DNA of 64,000 bases. Source: UBA8401 sp041665525. Lineage in GTDB: Bacteria; Bacteroidota; Ignavibacteria; UBA10030; UBA8401. Position 1 is the stretch's first letter. Each line of letters begins with the position of its first letter. The notes beneath the pieces are model-generated. The model worked only from the letters and a program-made list of their open reading frames with translations, was not told the origin of the DNA and did not search any database. The position numbers and the translations under genes are program-made. Positions 50,883-58,716 of this stretch are shown here, piece by piece. The stretch covers positions 211,595 to 275,594 of the forward strand of contig JBAYIS010000002.1 in the NCBI GenBank assembly GCA_041665525.1. The letters are read 5' to 3'.

Positions 50883-51449
50883 TCATACATTACTTATGCC
50901 GATATTATTTGTGCCAATGTTGGGTGTTCTGAATACAGCATTCGTGCTGCGGTTTAGTTTTCCTTTTGCGTCAGTATTATCTATCAGCCACGGATCGGCA
51001 ATTTGCACAACGCCGGGATTTCCCGATTGTCCTGCGCTGCCGCCGTCTATTAATAACGCTTGAATGGTGGCGTTGTTTGCTGTTTTGAATGTGGAAATCC
51101 AGTTAGGTGTAGCCGATTGAACATTAACATCCTGATGATTCAAAGTATTAGTTCCACCATTTATATACCAATGCCGGAATTTTTGGTTGCTCAATATAGA
51201 AGTATCTCCCCACATTGTTTCATTGTTCCATTCGTTAAAATTTGGGTAAGCCGGAATTGCCCAGGAATCCCATCCACTACCGTTATGATGTTTTACCTGG
51301 CTGCCGGTAATTCTACCGCCATTTTCAAACACCTGATCTACGGTTATTGTTGTTTGAACTGCATTAAGTTGATTCGGCTGCTTTTTCTGAGTTATTACTA
51401 CTTGAACAACGGCCATTAAAACAAGGAAGAGCAGATATTTCTTTTTCAT
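50883..51449 (-). CDS. AT-rich secreted protein, possibly C-terminally truncated
   Basis: The 188-residue product has a signal peptide (to about residue 20, VQVVITQ) and a beta-rich domain (VFENGGRITGSQVKHHNGSGWDSW, FRHWYING). It ends abruptly with NIGISNV and lacks the C-terminal sorting domain seen in other secreted proteins here. It has more A+T than its neighbours. I do not recognise the family. Either it is a complete small secreted protein or the front of a longer gene cut by deletion or frameshift. A terminator follows 49 bases after the stop. Confidence 0.5.
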   Translation of the reverse strand: MKKKYLLFLVLMAVVQVVITQKKQPNQLNAVQTTITVDQVFENGGRITGSQVKHHNGSGWDSWAIPAYPNFNEWNNETMWGDTSILSNQKFRHWYINGGTNTLNHQDVNVQSATPNWISTFKTANNATIQALLIDGGSAGQSGNPGVVQIADPWLIDNTDAKGKLNRSTNAVFRTPNIGTNNIGISNV

Positions 51450-51502
51450 TTCTTAATTCCTTTCCCGTCCCGTGTGAATCCGGGATCGGTTTGTTTTTGG
51501 AT

Positions 51503-51551
51503 GTCATTCCAGCACCCTTGCATGTTTCAGGTGAGGGTTTCGTGGGAATCT
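51503..51551. repeat. Imperfect palindrome GTCATTCC...GGGAATCT
   Basis: Outer words GTCATTCC and GGGAATCT enclose ACCCTTGCAT-GTTTCA-GGTGAGGGT. It matches the general plan of the nested palindromes elsewhere in the window. Confidence 0.4.
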
Positions 51552-51596
51552 TTCTTCTCAGTGTATGGTTATATGAAGTGCAAACAGAAATGCCTT

Positions 51597-51620
51597 AACA
51601 AATGATTTTTATCATTTGTT
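51597..51620. repeat. Perfect 10-bp hairpin AACAAATGAT-TTTT-ATCATTTGTT
   Basis: This AT-rich perfect palindrome lies between the two AT-rich secreted protein genes, 30 bases before a plus-strand terminator. It may be part of a small RNA or a regulatory site. Confidence 0.4.
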
Positions 51621-51649
51621 GCTGGCAACCAACACTGTTTGTACTATAT

Positions 51650-51684
51650 CTGCCTCGGCGCCTCTACCGCCGGGGCAGTTTTTT
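51650..51684 (+). terminator. Strong plus-strand terminator without an upstream gene
   Basis: CTGCCTCGGCG-CCTCTAC-CGCCGGGGCAG (one G-T pair) is followed by six T residues on the plus strand. No plus-strand gene lies upstream, so it may end a small RNA transcribed from about 51480-51640. Confidence 0.6.
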
Positions 51685-51726
51685 GCTATCCTTTATTAGT
51701 CTTATATTTTCCTCCTTTTCTGAATG

Positions 51727-53052
51727 TTATTTTCTTTTACCTACCGCGATAATTCCTACGGGAAACTGAGTTCCTTCTACACCGACAGCGATAGCAAGAT
51801 TCTCTTTAATAGTAACTGAGTGAAAATCACGATAATTTAATTTTACTTCGTTAAACATTTTCCAGGAAACTCCATTAAAATGAGCAATCAACCCAATCGT
51901 TCCACTTGTTATAATATCATTAACGTTGTTTCCCCGAATAGAATATGTTCCCAATGCTGATTGTGAAAGTTTTTCTTCTTCACTGTTCCATCCCGCGAGG
52001 CCATGAAATTTAAATATCCAATCTCCCGATATATATACAGGTGAATACTGATTAAACCACACAGAAGTAAGTAAACCTCGTTTAGTGTATTCTATTGGCA
52101 AGCCGAGAGTATCCACTACCCCATTTTTTATTCGCAAGAGTTTGTTAGCATTAAAAAGCTGTCCATTCATTCCTGTCACCAACACCACATTATCACCAAG
52201 CCACTTGTTACTTCCACCCCACACATCATTCAGTTCTGCCGTCGTTCCGCTTTCAATCTTTTTCCATGTAGTGCCATTGTAGTAAATAATTCCTCCACCC
52301 CATCCAACAAAATACATATCGGAGGAACTTGATCCCCATGCCTTAGTAACACTTATCGAGTCCTTTCCCAAAATTGCTCTTATGTCAAAATAAGTCCAAT
52401 TCTTTCCATCGCCATGTATTGGACTTCCCGCCACAAGCCAAATATCGGTCGGGGAAAATGCAAAAATACCATTAAGAATAGGAACTCCAATACTTCCTCG
52501 ATGATTTATTACTACTCTTTCTAACTCCCACTTCTTCCCATTCCACTTCGCCAAATTATACGGGGTGTTGTCAAACTTCCCCGTTGAGTCATTGATATAA
52601 ATTTCTCCTACTGCATACGCCAGCGTGTCGTTTATAATTGCTACGTCGTGCAAATAACTTTGCGTTATACCGAGCTGCTCAACAGTCCAATTCCAGTCGT
52701 GGCTGGTGGTATCCATGGTGGTAATGTGGGCGGTTGCGCTCCAATTATCTTTTACAAGCGTATACGTGTAGGTGTTGTTTGGCAGAAGAAGCGTATCTAA
52801 TAACAGTGTATCTTTTCCGGTGATCGTTATGATCGCAATGGTGGAGTCGTTTCTCTTTAGCGTGAGTGCCCGGTCCACTTCGCTTTCGGTGAGAGAGATT
52901 TTAAGCCAAGCCTCCGTGCAACTTACATCCTCAGCCGTAAGCTGCAGCGGGTTTGTTGGGGTCGGCTTTACCGGAGGTTCGTCCTTGCAGTTCATTTGCA
53001 AAAACAGCGACAATGTCAGTATAAGCACAAGAATGATTTTCGGCATGGGCAT
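51727..53052 (-). CDS. Lipoprotein with a predicted beta-propeller
   Basis: The 441-residue lipoprotein has the lipobox FLQMNC (Cys about 22) and a fibronectin-like domain (about 35-115, CTEAWLKISLTESEVDRAL). A series of about six blade-like repeats follows, each with a W near its end (LAKWNGKKWELERV, IIYYNGTTWKKIESG, IAHFNGVSWKMFNE). Blades like IYYNGTTW recur in surface proteins of this lineage and are often mis-annotated as glucosyltransferase; no enzyme motif is present. ATG 53052 (or 53046) is chosen to give the lipobox. It is AT-rich compared with the window. Confidence 0.72.
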   Translation of the reverse strand: MPMPKIILVLILTLSLFLQMNCKDEPPVKPTPTNPLQLTAEDVSCTEAWLKISLTESEVDRALTLKRNDSTIAIITITGKDTLLLDTLLLPNNTYTYTLVKDNWSATAHITTMDTTSHDWNWTVEQLGITQSYLHDVAIINDTLAYAVGEIYINDSTGKFDNTPYNLAKWNGKKWELERVVINHRGSIGVPILNGIFAFSPTDIWLVAGSPIHGDGKNWTYFDIRAILGKDSISVTKAWGSSSSDMYFVGWGGGIIYYNGTTWKKIESGTTAELNDVWGGSNKWLGDNVVLVTGMNGQLFNANKLLRIKNGVVDTLGLPIEYTKRGLLTSVWFNQYSPVYISGDWIFKFHGLAGWNSEEEKLSQSALGTYSIRGNNVNDIITSGTIGLIAHFNGVSWKMFNEVKLNYRDFHSVTIKENLAIAVGVEGTQFPVGIIAVGKRK

Positions 53053-53427
53053 GGAATGTCTTGGTGTTGTTTGAGATGAGGGTGAATATACAGCATCATT
53101 GATCACTGCACAATGTATTGTTTTGCATCTCCCCTTGACGGAACGTTCCTTACATATATATATATCCGAAAAAATCAAAAATTGGAGCCTGAATTGGAAA
53201 ATAGTTTCACTTTTTTTTCTATCAGTTTTTCTTTATCCAAAATATTACTCTATCACGTTCCCAAATCTACGGCTTTAAGACAGACTGGTCGATTTTGCGT
53301 TATCGAAAGCGTTGGAAATATATGACAACATCCGATCCAACGATGTACAATTTCATTGAATTCACACTCTTTTTTCTCTATTCTCTATTGCCGTTGCATC
53401 CTTTTGCCGCACCAGTGCATCATATCC

Positions 53428-54021
53428 ATGACCCAAACACCCGACACACATACGGATTCCGCTCTCATCGCCAAAGTAAAAAAGGGTGATGATCGAGCAT
53501 TTACTCAGTTGGTGCATCGGTATGAACAAACTGTTTGGGGATTCGCATTCAAACTGTGCAGAGATAAACAGAAAGCGGAAGAATCTTTTCAAGATACATT
53601 CATCAACGTCTTCCGGAAAATCGATCAATTCGATTCCCGGTCCAAATTCTCCACATGGCTCTATACTATCGTGGCGAATAACTGTTTGATGCACCGCCGA
53701 AAACGGAAATTGGAAGGTTTGCTCGAATCGTTGGACGATGCTCCGGATCCCGAAAACCCGGAGGTGCAAAAACAGTTAGCAGCGTGGGATGATTCACCCA
53801 TCGACACGATGATGAACAAGGAACTTCGCGAACAAATGGATGCGGCGATCCAGGAACTTCCCGATGAATATAAGGTTGTCTTTGTTTTGAGAGATCTGGA
53901 AGATAAAACAGCGGAAGAGACAGCAAAAATTTTAAAACTGTCCGTCCCCGCGGTAAAATCGCGGCTGCGGCGCTCACGGATATTTTTACGGCACAAATTA
54001 CACGGCATGATGGCGGCATGA
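53428..54021 (+). CDS. ECF-type RNA polymerase sigma factor
   Basis: The 197-residue protein has sigma region 2 (about 25-95: AFTQLVHRYEQTVWGFAFKLCRDKQKAEESFQDTFINVF and KFSTWLYTIVANNCLM) and region 4 (about 135-190: LPDEYKVVFVLRDLEDKTAEETAKILKLSVPAVKSRLRRSR). A 35-residue linker lies between them and sigma regions 1 and 3 are missing, as in ECF factors. ATG 53428 is chosen; the longer frame starts with an unlikely hydrophobic tail. The stop overlaps the start of the anti-sigma gene (ATGA), a usual design for sigma/anti-sigma pairs. Confidence 0.92.
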   Translation: MTQTPDTHTDSALIAKVKKGDDRAFTQLVHRYEQTVWGFAFKLCRDKQKAEESFQDTFINVFRKIDQFDSRSKFSTWLYTIVANNCLMHRRKRKLEGLLESLDDAPDPENPEVQKQLAAWDDSPIDTMMNKELREQMDAAIQELPDEYKVVFVLRDLEDKTAEETAKILKLSVPAVKSRLRRSRIFLRHKLHGMMAA

Positions 54022-54299
54022 AACATTCCCATTCAAAAATACATATCCATACCCTTTCCTGCGGGAAAGTATATGAGCATTTGTGCGATAACCTGGATTC
54101 GCAGCTCGATTCAGAATCCTGCCGTAAAATTAAAGCGCATATCGAAGGATGCACGAATTGTTCCGCTCTGCTGGACTCGCTGAAAAAAACTGTTTATTTA
54201 TTCAAGAAATATCCAATCCCCTCTGTCCCGGAAAAATCTCGCAAAAAACTCTTTGCCGTCATCCGCCTGGAAAAAACAAAAAAACAGTCGCTTCGCTGA
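54018..54299 (+). CDS. Small zinc-binding anti-sigma factor
   Basis: The 93-residue soluble protein carries the zinc anti-sigma pattern: a cysteine at about 23 (HLCDNLDSQLD) and HIEGCTNC (H39, C43, C46). There is no membrane segment, so it would act in the cytoplasm, as redox- or metal-sensing ZAS proteins do. It overlaps the sigma gene by four bases. Its sensing of thiol stress would fit the downstream persulfide genes; that link is inferred. Confidence 0.8.
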   Translation: MKHSHSKIHIHTLSCGKVYEHLCDNLDSQLDSESCRKIKAHIEGCTNCSALLDSLKKTVYLFKKYPIPSVPEKSRKKLFAVIRLEKTKKQSLR

Positions 54300-54380
54300 A
54301 TCCTTTTCTATTTTATTGCATCCTATTCACAACAAAATAGTTTCTCGGCATTCATTATTTCCTTTTTGGAAGGATTATCC

Positions 54381-54587
54381 ATGAAAAACAATATCGGCAC
54401 CCTTGAACGTCCCATCCGTATCGCTCTCGGACTTTTCGTTACCTCCCTTGCGTTTTGGGGACCGGAAACACCCTGGGCGTACGCGGGACTCATTTTCGTT
54501 GCAACGGGCTCTGTCCGCTACTGCCCTATCTGGCACGCGCTGGGAATCAATACCAACAAAAAAATTGAAACAGAAAAAGTGAAATAA
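54381..54587 (+). CDS. DUF2892 (YgaP-like) small membrane protein
   Basis: The 68-residue protein has two short membrane helices with the DUF2892 pattern NIGTLERPIRIALGL and a GSVRYCPIWHALG segment near the end. This domain is found fused to rhodanese domains (as in YgaP) or next to rhodanese genes. Such a gene lies 0.8 kb downstream here. AAGGA is the ribosome site, 7 bases before ATG 54381. Confidence 0.85.
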   Translation: MKNNIGTLERPIRIALGLFVTSLAFWGPETPWAYAGLIFVATGSVRYCPIWHALGINTNKKIETEKVK

Positions 54588-54648
54588 GCGTTTTCAATAT
54601 CAATCAGGCGATACACCAGTCCGAAGATATCTTTGGAGAATTTAGTTC

Positions 54649-54676
54649 ATGGATGCCAGCTTTCGCTGGCATGACA
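54649..54676. repeat. Hairpin GGATGCCAGC-TTTC-GCTGGCATGAC
   Basis: ATGCCAGC and GCTGGCAT form a perfect 8-bp stem (54653-54672). This word type is common among dispersed bacterial palindromes. It separates the DUF2892 and thioredoxin genes. Confidence 0.5.
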
Positions 54677-54738
54677 GTGCTTGATATATAAGTGAAAATA
54701 CAATAAGAATATTAATACAATTTTAACAGGACAATACA

Positions 54739-55110
54739 ATGACAGAAGCATTAGTAAAAGAGACCTTTCTTTCGAAAGTGTTTGATTACGAAAAAAACAA
54801 AGAGTGGAAATACAACGGCGAACTTCCGGCGGTAGTGGATTTTTGGGCGCCATGGTGCGGTCCCTGCCGGTTCTTGAGCCCGATTGTGGATGAACTTTCC
54901 GAAGAGATGAAAGGGCAGGTGCAATTTTACAAAGTGAACACCGACGAAGAACAGGAACTTGCTTCCGTGTTCGGCATCCGGTCGATCCCTTCCCTGCTCT
55001 TCATCCCGAAAGAAGGAAAGCCGATGATGGCGGCGGGTGCATTGCCGAAGAACGAACTGGTAAAAGTCATCAACGAAAACTTGCTGGCAAAAAAAATCAT
55101 CACTGTGTAA
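54739..55110 (+). CDS. Thioredoxin
   Basis: The 123-residue cytosolic protein has the thioredoxin fold and the active site WCGPC (C40, C43), with the cis-proline in RSIPSLLF. A short N-terminal extension (LVKETFLSKVFDYEKNKEWKYNGE) makes it longer than classical TrxA. It begins the tight sulfur-handling operon: the FmdB gene follows after 12 bases. In this setting it may reduce protein persulfides. Confidence 0.92.
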   Translation: MTEALVKETFLSKVFDYEKNKEWKYNGELPAVVDFWAPWCGPCRFLSPIVDELSEEMKGQVQFYKVNTDEEQELASVFGIRSIPSLLFIPKEGKPMMAAGALPKNELVKVINENLLAKKIITV

Positions 55111-55122
55111 TCCGGAGAAGTT

Positions 55123-55362
55123 ATGCCGACATATGAATATCGCTGTACTGACTGCAGTAAAGAATATGATGTATTCCATAAGGTCCGCGAAGTGGCGGAG
55201 GATATCGTCTGCCCTGATTGCGGTTCCACATCCCACGCGCGGAAAATGTCCGTAACAGGCATGTCCATGAGCGGGTACTCTTCATCATCTTCTTCATCGT
55301 ATAGTTCTGCGGATTCCTGCGGCAGCGGAGGCTGTTGCGGCGGATCGTGCAGTGTCAATTGA
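55123..55362 (+). CDS. FmdB-family zinc-ribbon protein
   Basis: The 79-residue product begins MPTYEYRCTDC and has a second pair in VCPDCGS, the FmdB zinc ribbon. A Ser/Gly/Cys-rich tail (SSYSSADSCGSGGCCGG) follows. FmdB-like proteins are putative regulators or metal/sulfur chaperones. The tail holds several closely spaced cysteines that could carry sulfane sulfur or metal. The rhodanese gene starts one base after its stop. Confidence 0.88.
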   Translation: MPTYEYRCTDCSKEYDVFHKVREVAEDIVCPDCGSTSHARKMSVTGMSMSGYSSSSSSSYSSADSCGSGGCCGGSCSVN

Positions 55363-55363
55363 T

Positions 55364-55777
55364 ATGAAAAAACAATACAAACAAATCGCCGCCATTCTTG
55401 CCGTGATTGCGCTGGTTGCCTACGGTATCGCACAGCAATCCGCAACCGGCAGCGCTGTCATCACTGCAAAAGAAACGTACACACAATTACAAAATGATTC
55501 GTCCGTCTTTCTGCTGGATGTACGGACACCGCAGGAACATTTCGATACACGCATCAACAATGCTCCGGTGATCCCCGTGCAGGAACTGGAACAACGGATC
55601 CACGAACTGGACGCATTGAAAGATCGCACCATCATCGTCTATTGCCGTTCCGGTAACAGAAGCGGTGTTGCGACTAAATTGCTTCGGGAACATGGATTCA
55701 ACGCGAAGAACATGCAGGGGGGCATCATCAAATGGAAAGCGGAACAATTACCCACGATAAACGGACCGAAAGAATAA
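55364..55777 (+). CDS. Exported rhodanese-like sulfurtransferase
   Basis: The 137-residue protein has an N-terminal signal or anchor (about 7-27, IAAILAVIALVAYGIA) and one rhodanese domain. The catalytic cysteine is C94 in VYCRSGNRSG, with FLLDVRTPQEHFDT before it. It should move sulfane sulfur between thiols in the periplasm. ATG 55364 lies one base after the FmdB stop; an in-frame GTG at 55352 overlaps FmdB. The next rhodanese gene begins immediately after its stop. Confidence 0.88.
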   Translation: MKKQYKQIAAILAVIALVAYGIAQQSATGSAVITAKETYTQLQNDSSVFLLDVRTPQEHFDTRINNAPVIPVQELEQRIHELDALKDRTIIVYCRSGNRSGVATKLLREHGFNAKNMQGGIIKWKAEQLPTINGPKE

Positions 55778-56149
55778 ATGGCTTCAGATCAAATATTTTT
55801 ATATGCCATCATCGGATTGGCAGTGCTGTTATACATCCGAAAACAAATTCAAATACGCGGACTCAATAATTATTCCGCTGCCGAAGTAAAACAGAAAATG
55901 AAATCCGGCAGTGTGTTGCTGGATGTGCGCAGCGCGGCAGAACGGAGTTCCCGTTCAATCCCATCATCTATTCATATTCCGCTGCATGAACTTTCGTCCC
56001 GATTGAAAGAACTGGAAAAATACCGTTCGAAAGAAATCATCTGTTATTGCGCCAGCGGCAGCCGGAGTGTGAATGCCGGCATCAAGTTGAAGAAAGCAGG
56101 CTTTACCGTCGGCAATCTTACGGGAGGAATCTCGTCATGGAATTTATAA
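55778..56149 (+). CDS. Membrane-anchored rhodanese-like protein
   Basis: The 123-residue protein has one N-terminal membrane helix (about 4-20, IFLYAIIGLAVLLYIRKQ) and a rhodanese domain with C91 in CYCASGSRS (the extra C89 is two residues before it) and VLLDVRSAAERSSRSI. The basic IRKQIQIR after the helix predicts that the rhodanese part faces the cytoplasm, unlike the neighbouring exported rhodanese. The two could pass sulfur across or at the membrane; this is inference. Its end overlaps the DUF6132 gene by 13 bases. Confidence 0.87.
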   Translation: MASDQIFLYAIIGLAVLLYIRKQIQIRGLNNYSAAEVKQKMKSGSVLLDVRSAAERSSRSIPSSIHIPLHELSSRLKELEKYRSKEIICYCASGSRSVNAGIKLKKAGFTVGNLTGGISSWNL

Positions 56150-56385
56150 ATCGGTTGACAGTCTGGCAAAAGCGCGGAATTGCATCCGTTCTCGGAGGCA
56201 TTGCTGGCTACGCATACTATTATTACATTGGCTGCATGAGCGGCACCTGCGCAATCACCAGTAATCCATACATTTCTACTGGATACGGCATGCTGATCGG
56301 GTTGCTGTTGATTGACAAACCAAAAACTGAACAGAAAGATCAATCCCATGGAAGCGACAACGCCGCAGCCGATCAAAAAATTTAA
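56137..56385 (+). CDS. DUF6132 small membrane protein
   Basis: The 82-residue protein has two membrane helices around YYYIGCMSGTCAITSNPYIST, the conserved heart of DUF6132, with two cysteines six residues apart. Such proteins occur next to rhodanese and thioredoxin genes; the function is unknown. ATG 56137 lies within the end of the rhodanese gene, and its own end overlaps the OsmC gene by 38 bases, so all are translationally linked. Confidence 0.78.
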   Translation: MEFINRLTVWQKRGIASVLGGIAGYAYYYYIGCMSGTCAITSNPYISTGYGMLIGLLLIDKPKTEQKDQSHGSDNAAADQKI

Positions 56386-56809
56386 AACCTTCACGTATCA
56401 TACGAACGTGGAATGGAAATCCGACCGTCAGGGATTTCTCCGTTCCGAAGGAAAGCCGGAGATCTTTGTCTCCAGTCCGCCGGAATTCAAGGGAATTCCC
56501 GGCGTCTGGTCGCCGGAAGATCTGCTTGTCTCCGCACTGGAGATTTGTCAGATGTCTACGTTTCTATCGTTCAGTGGACGAAAAGGACTCCCGTTGAAGT
56601 CCTATAAAAGTTCCGCTGAAGGTGTTTTGGAAAATGTGGAAGGTAAGTATCGGTTTACGACGATTACCGTTAAACCGGAGATCGTCGTCGAAAGCAGTTG
56701 GACAAAAGAGCAGGTGGAAGAGATTGTCCACGCTGCACATGACAACTGTTTGATTGGTAATTCTCTCACTGCAAACGTTATCGTAGTACCGACCATCATT
56801 CTTCAATAA
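56348..56809 (+). CDS. OsmC-family peroxiredoxin-like protein
   Basis: The 153-residue protein has the OsmC fold: strands FTYHTNVEWKSDRQG, the PEDLLVSALEICQMSTFL helix with the first active cysteine, and the HAAHDNCLIGNSL segment with the second. OsmC/Ohr proteins reduce organic peroxides and can act on persulfides. ATG 56348 gives the usual length. It closes the tight group of overlapping genes begun by thioredoxin. Confidence 0.87.
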   Translation: MEATTPQPIKKFKTFTYHTNVEWKSDRQGFLRSEGKPEIFVSSPPEFKGIPGVWSPEDLLVSALEICQMSTFLSFSGRKGLPLKSYKSSAEGVLENVEGKYRFTTITVKPEIVVESSWTKEQVEEIVHAAHDNCLIGNSLTANVIVVPTIILQ

Positions 56810-56832
56810 CTCTTGTAGTAGTTTTCTAGAAT

Positions 56833-56969
56833 CATTCTCAAAAACGGGTTGGTCATTGCGAGGAGTCCCGCTTTATGGGACGACGAAGCAATCTATGTTT
56901 TTAGATTGCTTCGCCCCGATAAAGAACATCGGGACTCGCAATGACGATGATTTTTTTGTTTTTGAAATG
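56833..56969. repeat. Nested palindromic element of the GTCATTGCGAG family (copy A)
   Basis: Three levels are visible. Outer arms are CATTCTCAAAAAC and GTTTTTGAAATG. Middle arms are GTCATTGCGAG...CGAAGCAATCT and AGATTGCTTCG...CTCGCAATGAC. Inside each middle arm there is a small hairpin: GTCCCGCTTTATGGGAC on the left and CCCGATAAAGAACATCGGG on the right. It lies between the OsmC and DUF302 genes; no gene is present. Confidence 0.75.
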
Positions 56970-57061
56970 GGACCAAGCAGCGGAGTCAAAAAATAAATTT
57001 TTATTATTTCTGCGTCTGAAGGAATCCATAAACGCATTGTTAATTTTACCGAGGGTACATT

Positions 57062-57445
57062 ATGCACTACGGTTTTTCAAAAAAAGTTACTCTTCCATTC
57101 GATCAAGCAATTGATAAAGTGACCGAAGAGTTAAAAAAAGAAGGCTTTGGTGTCCTTACGACAATCGACATCAAAGATACACTCAAGAAAAAAATCAATG
57201 TCGATGTTCCGCGCTATACCATTCTTGGCGCCTGCAATCCACATTTCTCCCATCAAGCGCTGCAGGTAGAAACCGAAATCGGACTTCTGCTGCCGTGCAA
57301 TGTAATTGTGTATGAAAAGGATGGCTCCACGTTCGTCTCCGTGTTCGATCCGATGATCATGGAAAAAATTATCGACAATCCTGCCATGCATCCCGTTGCC
57401 GAAGGTGTTCAGCAAAAACTTCGCCGTGTGTTTGATTCCATGTAA
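57062..57445 (+). CDS. DUF302 protein
   Basis: The 127-residue protein is a typical DUF302 domain: GFSKKVTLPFDQAIDKVTEELKKEGFGVLTTIDI, LGACNPHFSHQAL and the GLLLPCNVIVYE motif. The two cysteines in ACNP and LPCN are conserved in this group. The domain is often found with rhodanese and sulfur oxidation genes, and a role in sulfane-sulfur or haem/redox handling is suspected but unproven. The MBL-rhodanese gene follows 30 bases later. Confidence 0.9.
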   Translation: MHYGFSKKVTLPFDQAIDKVTEELKKEGFGVLTTIDIKDTLKKKINVDVPRYTILGACNPHFSHQALQVETEIGLLLPCNVIVYEKDGSTFVSVFDPMIMEKIIDNPAMHPVAEGVQQKLRRVFDSM

Positions 57446-57475
57446 CCAATTTTCTATTTTTCTTCATTATTGACT

Positions 57476-58594
57476 ATGGGGAAAAACACTTTGAGAGTCC
57501 ACCAACTCCGCTCCTCCGACGGGACCGGAACACTCACATACCTTTTAATCGATGAATCGTCGCATCGTGCAGCGGTTATCGATCCCAACAAAGAAGATCT
57601 CGAGCAGATTAAAAGAGCGATAAAAGAACAGCGTGCCGTATTGGAGTATGTGATAGATACGCACACGCATGTCGATCATATTTCTTGTGCGAACGAACTC
57701 CGGAGCGAATTCTCCGCCAGGACCGTGATGCACGAGAATACAAAGAATAAATGGAAAGTCGTCGATGAAGGGGACAAGTTCGGTGTCGGCGATATTCTTC
57801 GTGCCAATGCAAAAAACGAAGTAGACGTGTATGTGAATGACGGCGACAAACTTCCGCTAGGAAATTCAGAACTGACCATTCTCTTTACACCCGGACACAC
57901 GGATAATCATATTGCTGTTTTGGCCGACGGGAATGTTTTTACGGGAGATTTGCTGCTGATCGGTCAGGCGGGACGAAGCGATCTTCCCGGAGGAAGTGCA
58001 GAAGAGCAATACGAGAGTTTCACCAATAAAATCCTGATCCTTCCCGATTCCACAAAGATTTATCCCGGACACGATTACGACGACAATGAATTCGTATTGC
58101 TGGGACAGGAACGGCGATCCAATCCGTTTCTGCAGCAGCAATCGAAAGAAGAATTTGTCGCGTTGGTGAAAGAGTTCTTCCCTCCTGTTGCGGATACTGT
58201 TGAAGGCGGGAAAGTGATTCTGCAATGCGGGACAATGCGTGTTGCAACAACTGTAGAAAACTTCACTGCTATCTCTTCTCAGGAATTGGAAAAGATGATG
58301 ATCAATGAACCATCGTTGTTCATTCTGGATGTTCGCGAGCAACGCGAGCTCACTTCCTTTGGACATATCCCCCATGTCACTAACATTCCATCGTGGCAGC
58401 TTGCCAAACGGCTGACGGAACTGCCGCCAAAATCCCAGAAGATTGTAGTTGTCTGCCAGAGCGGCGGTCGATCCTTTGAAGCGGCTCATATGCTCGTGAA
58501 AAACGGTTTTCAGAAAGTGTATAATTTGAAACAAGGAACAATGGGCTGGATGATGAGCGGCAAGAAAATCGAACGGCCGGTTCAGGAGTTATAA
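57476..58594 (+). CDS. MBL-fold persulfide dioxygenase-like/rhodanese fusion
   Basis: The 372-residue protein joins an ETHE1/Blh-like metallo-beta-lactamase domain (about 1-240) to a rhodanese domain (about 265-365). Metal motifs are T-H63-x-H65-x-D67-H68, PGHTDNH, TGDLLLIG and YPGHDY. The rhodanese cysteine is C327 in VVCQSGGRS. Similar fusions (CstB-like, PRF) oxidise glutathione or protein persulfide to sulfite and transfer sulfur to form thiosulfate. ATG 57476 follows a TTG two codons earlier. It is the last gene of the sulfur set and ends in a strong terminator. Confidence 0.88.
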   Translation: MGKNTLRVHQLRSSDGTGTLTYLLIDESSHRAAVIDPNKEDLEQIKRAIKEQRAVLEYVIDTHTHVDHISCANELRSEFSARTVMHENTKNKWKVVDEGDKFGVGDILRANAKNEVDVYVNDGDKLPLGNSELTILFTPGHTDNHIAVLADGNVFTGDLLLIGQAGRSDLPGGSAEEQYESFTNKILILPDSTKIYPGHDYDDNEFVLLGQERRSNPFLQQQSKEEFVALVKEFFPPVADTVEGGKVILQCGTMRVATTVENFTAISSQELEKMMINEPSLFILDVREQRELTSFGHIPHVTNIPSWQLAKRLTELPPKSQKIVVVCQSGGRSFEAAHMLVKNGFQKVYNLKQGTMGWMMSGKKIERPVQEL

Positions 58595-58616
58595 TATTTC
58601 GGTGTTGCCTGCAAAA

Positions 58617-58655
58617 CAAAAATCCCGCCGCGGGTGATCCGCGCGCGGGATTTTT
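58617..58655 (+). terminator. Terminator at the end of the sulfur gene set
   Basis: AAAATCCCGC...GCGGGATTTTT forms a long GC-rich stem with a T run. Confidence 0.88.
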
Positions 58656-58716
58656 AAGATATATACTTATTCACGCTTTTTCAAAATAAATCTCAATAGA
58701 AAATACTTACTCTCTT

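Noticed and set aside
50726..50932. Open frame of 68 codons on the plus strand
   Set aside because: It overlaps a terminator hairpin and the end of the opposite gene; no start signal.
56833..56969. Repeats considered as a possible CRISPR array
   Set aside because: Only inverted, nested arms are present; there are no regularly spaced direct repeats and no cas genes in the window.
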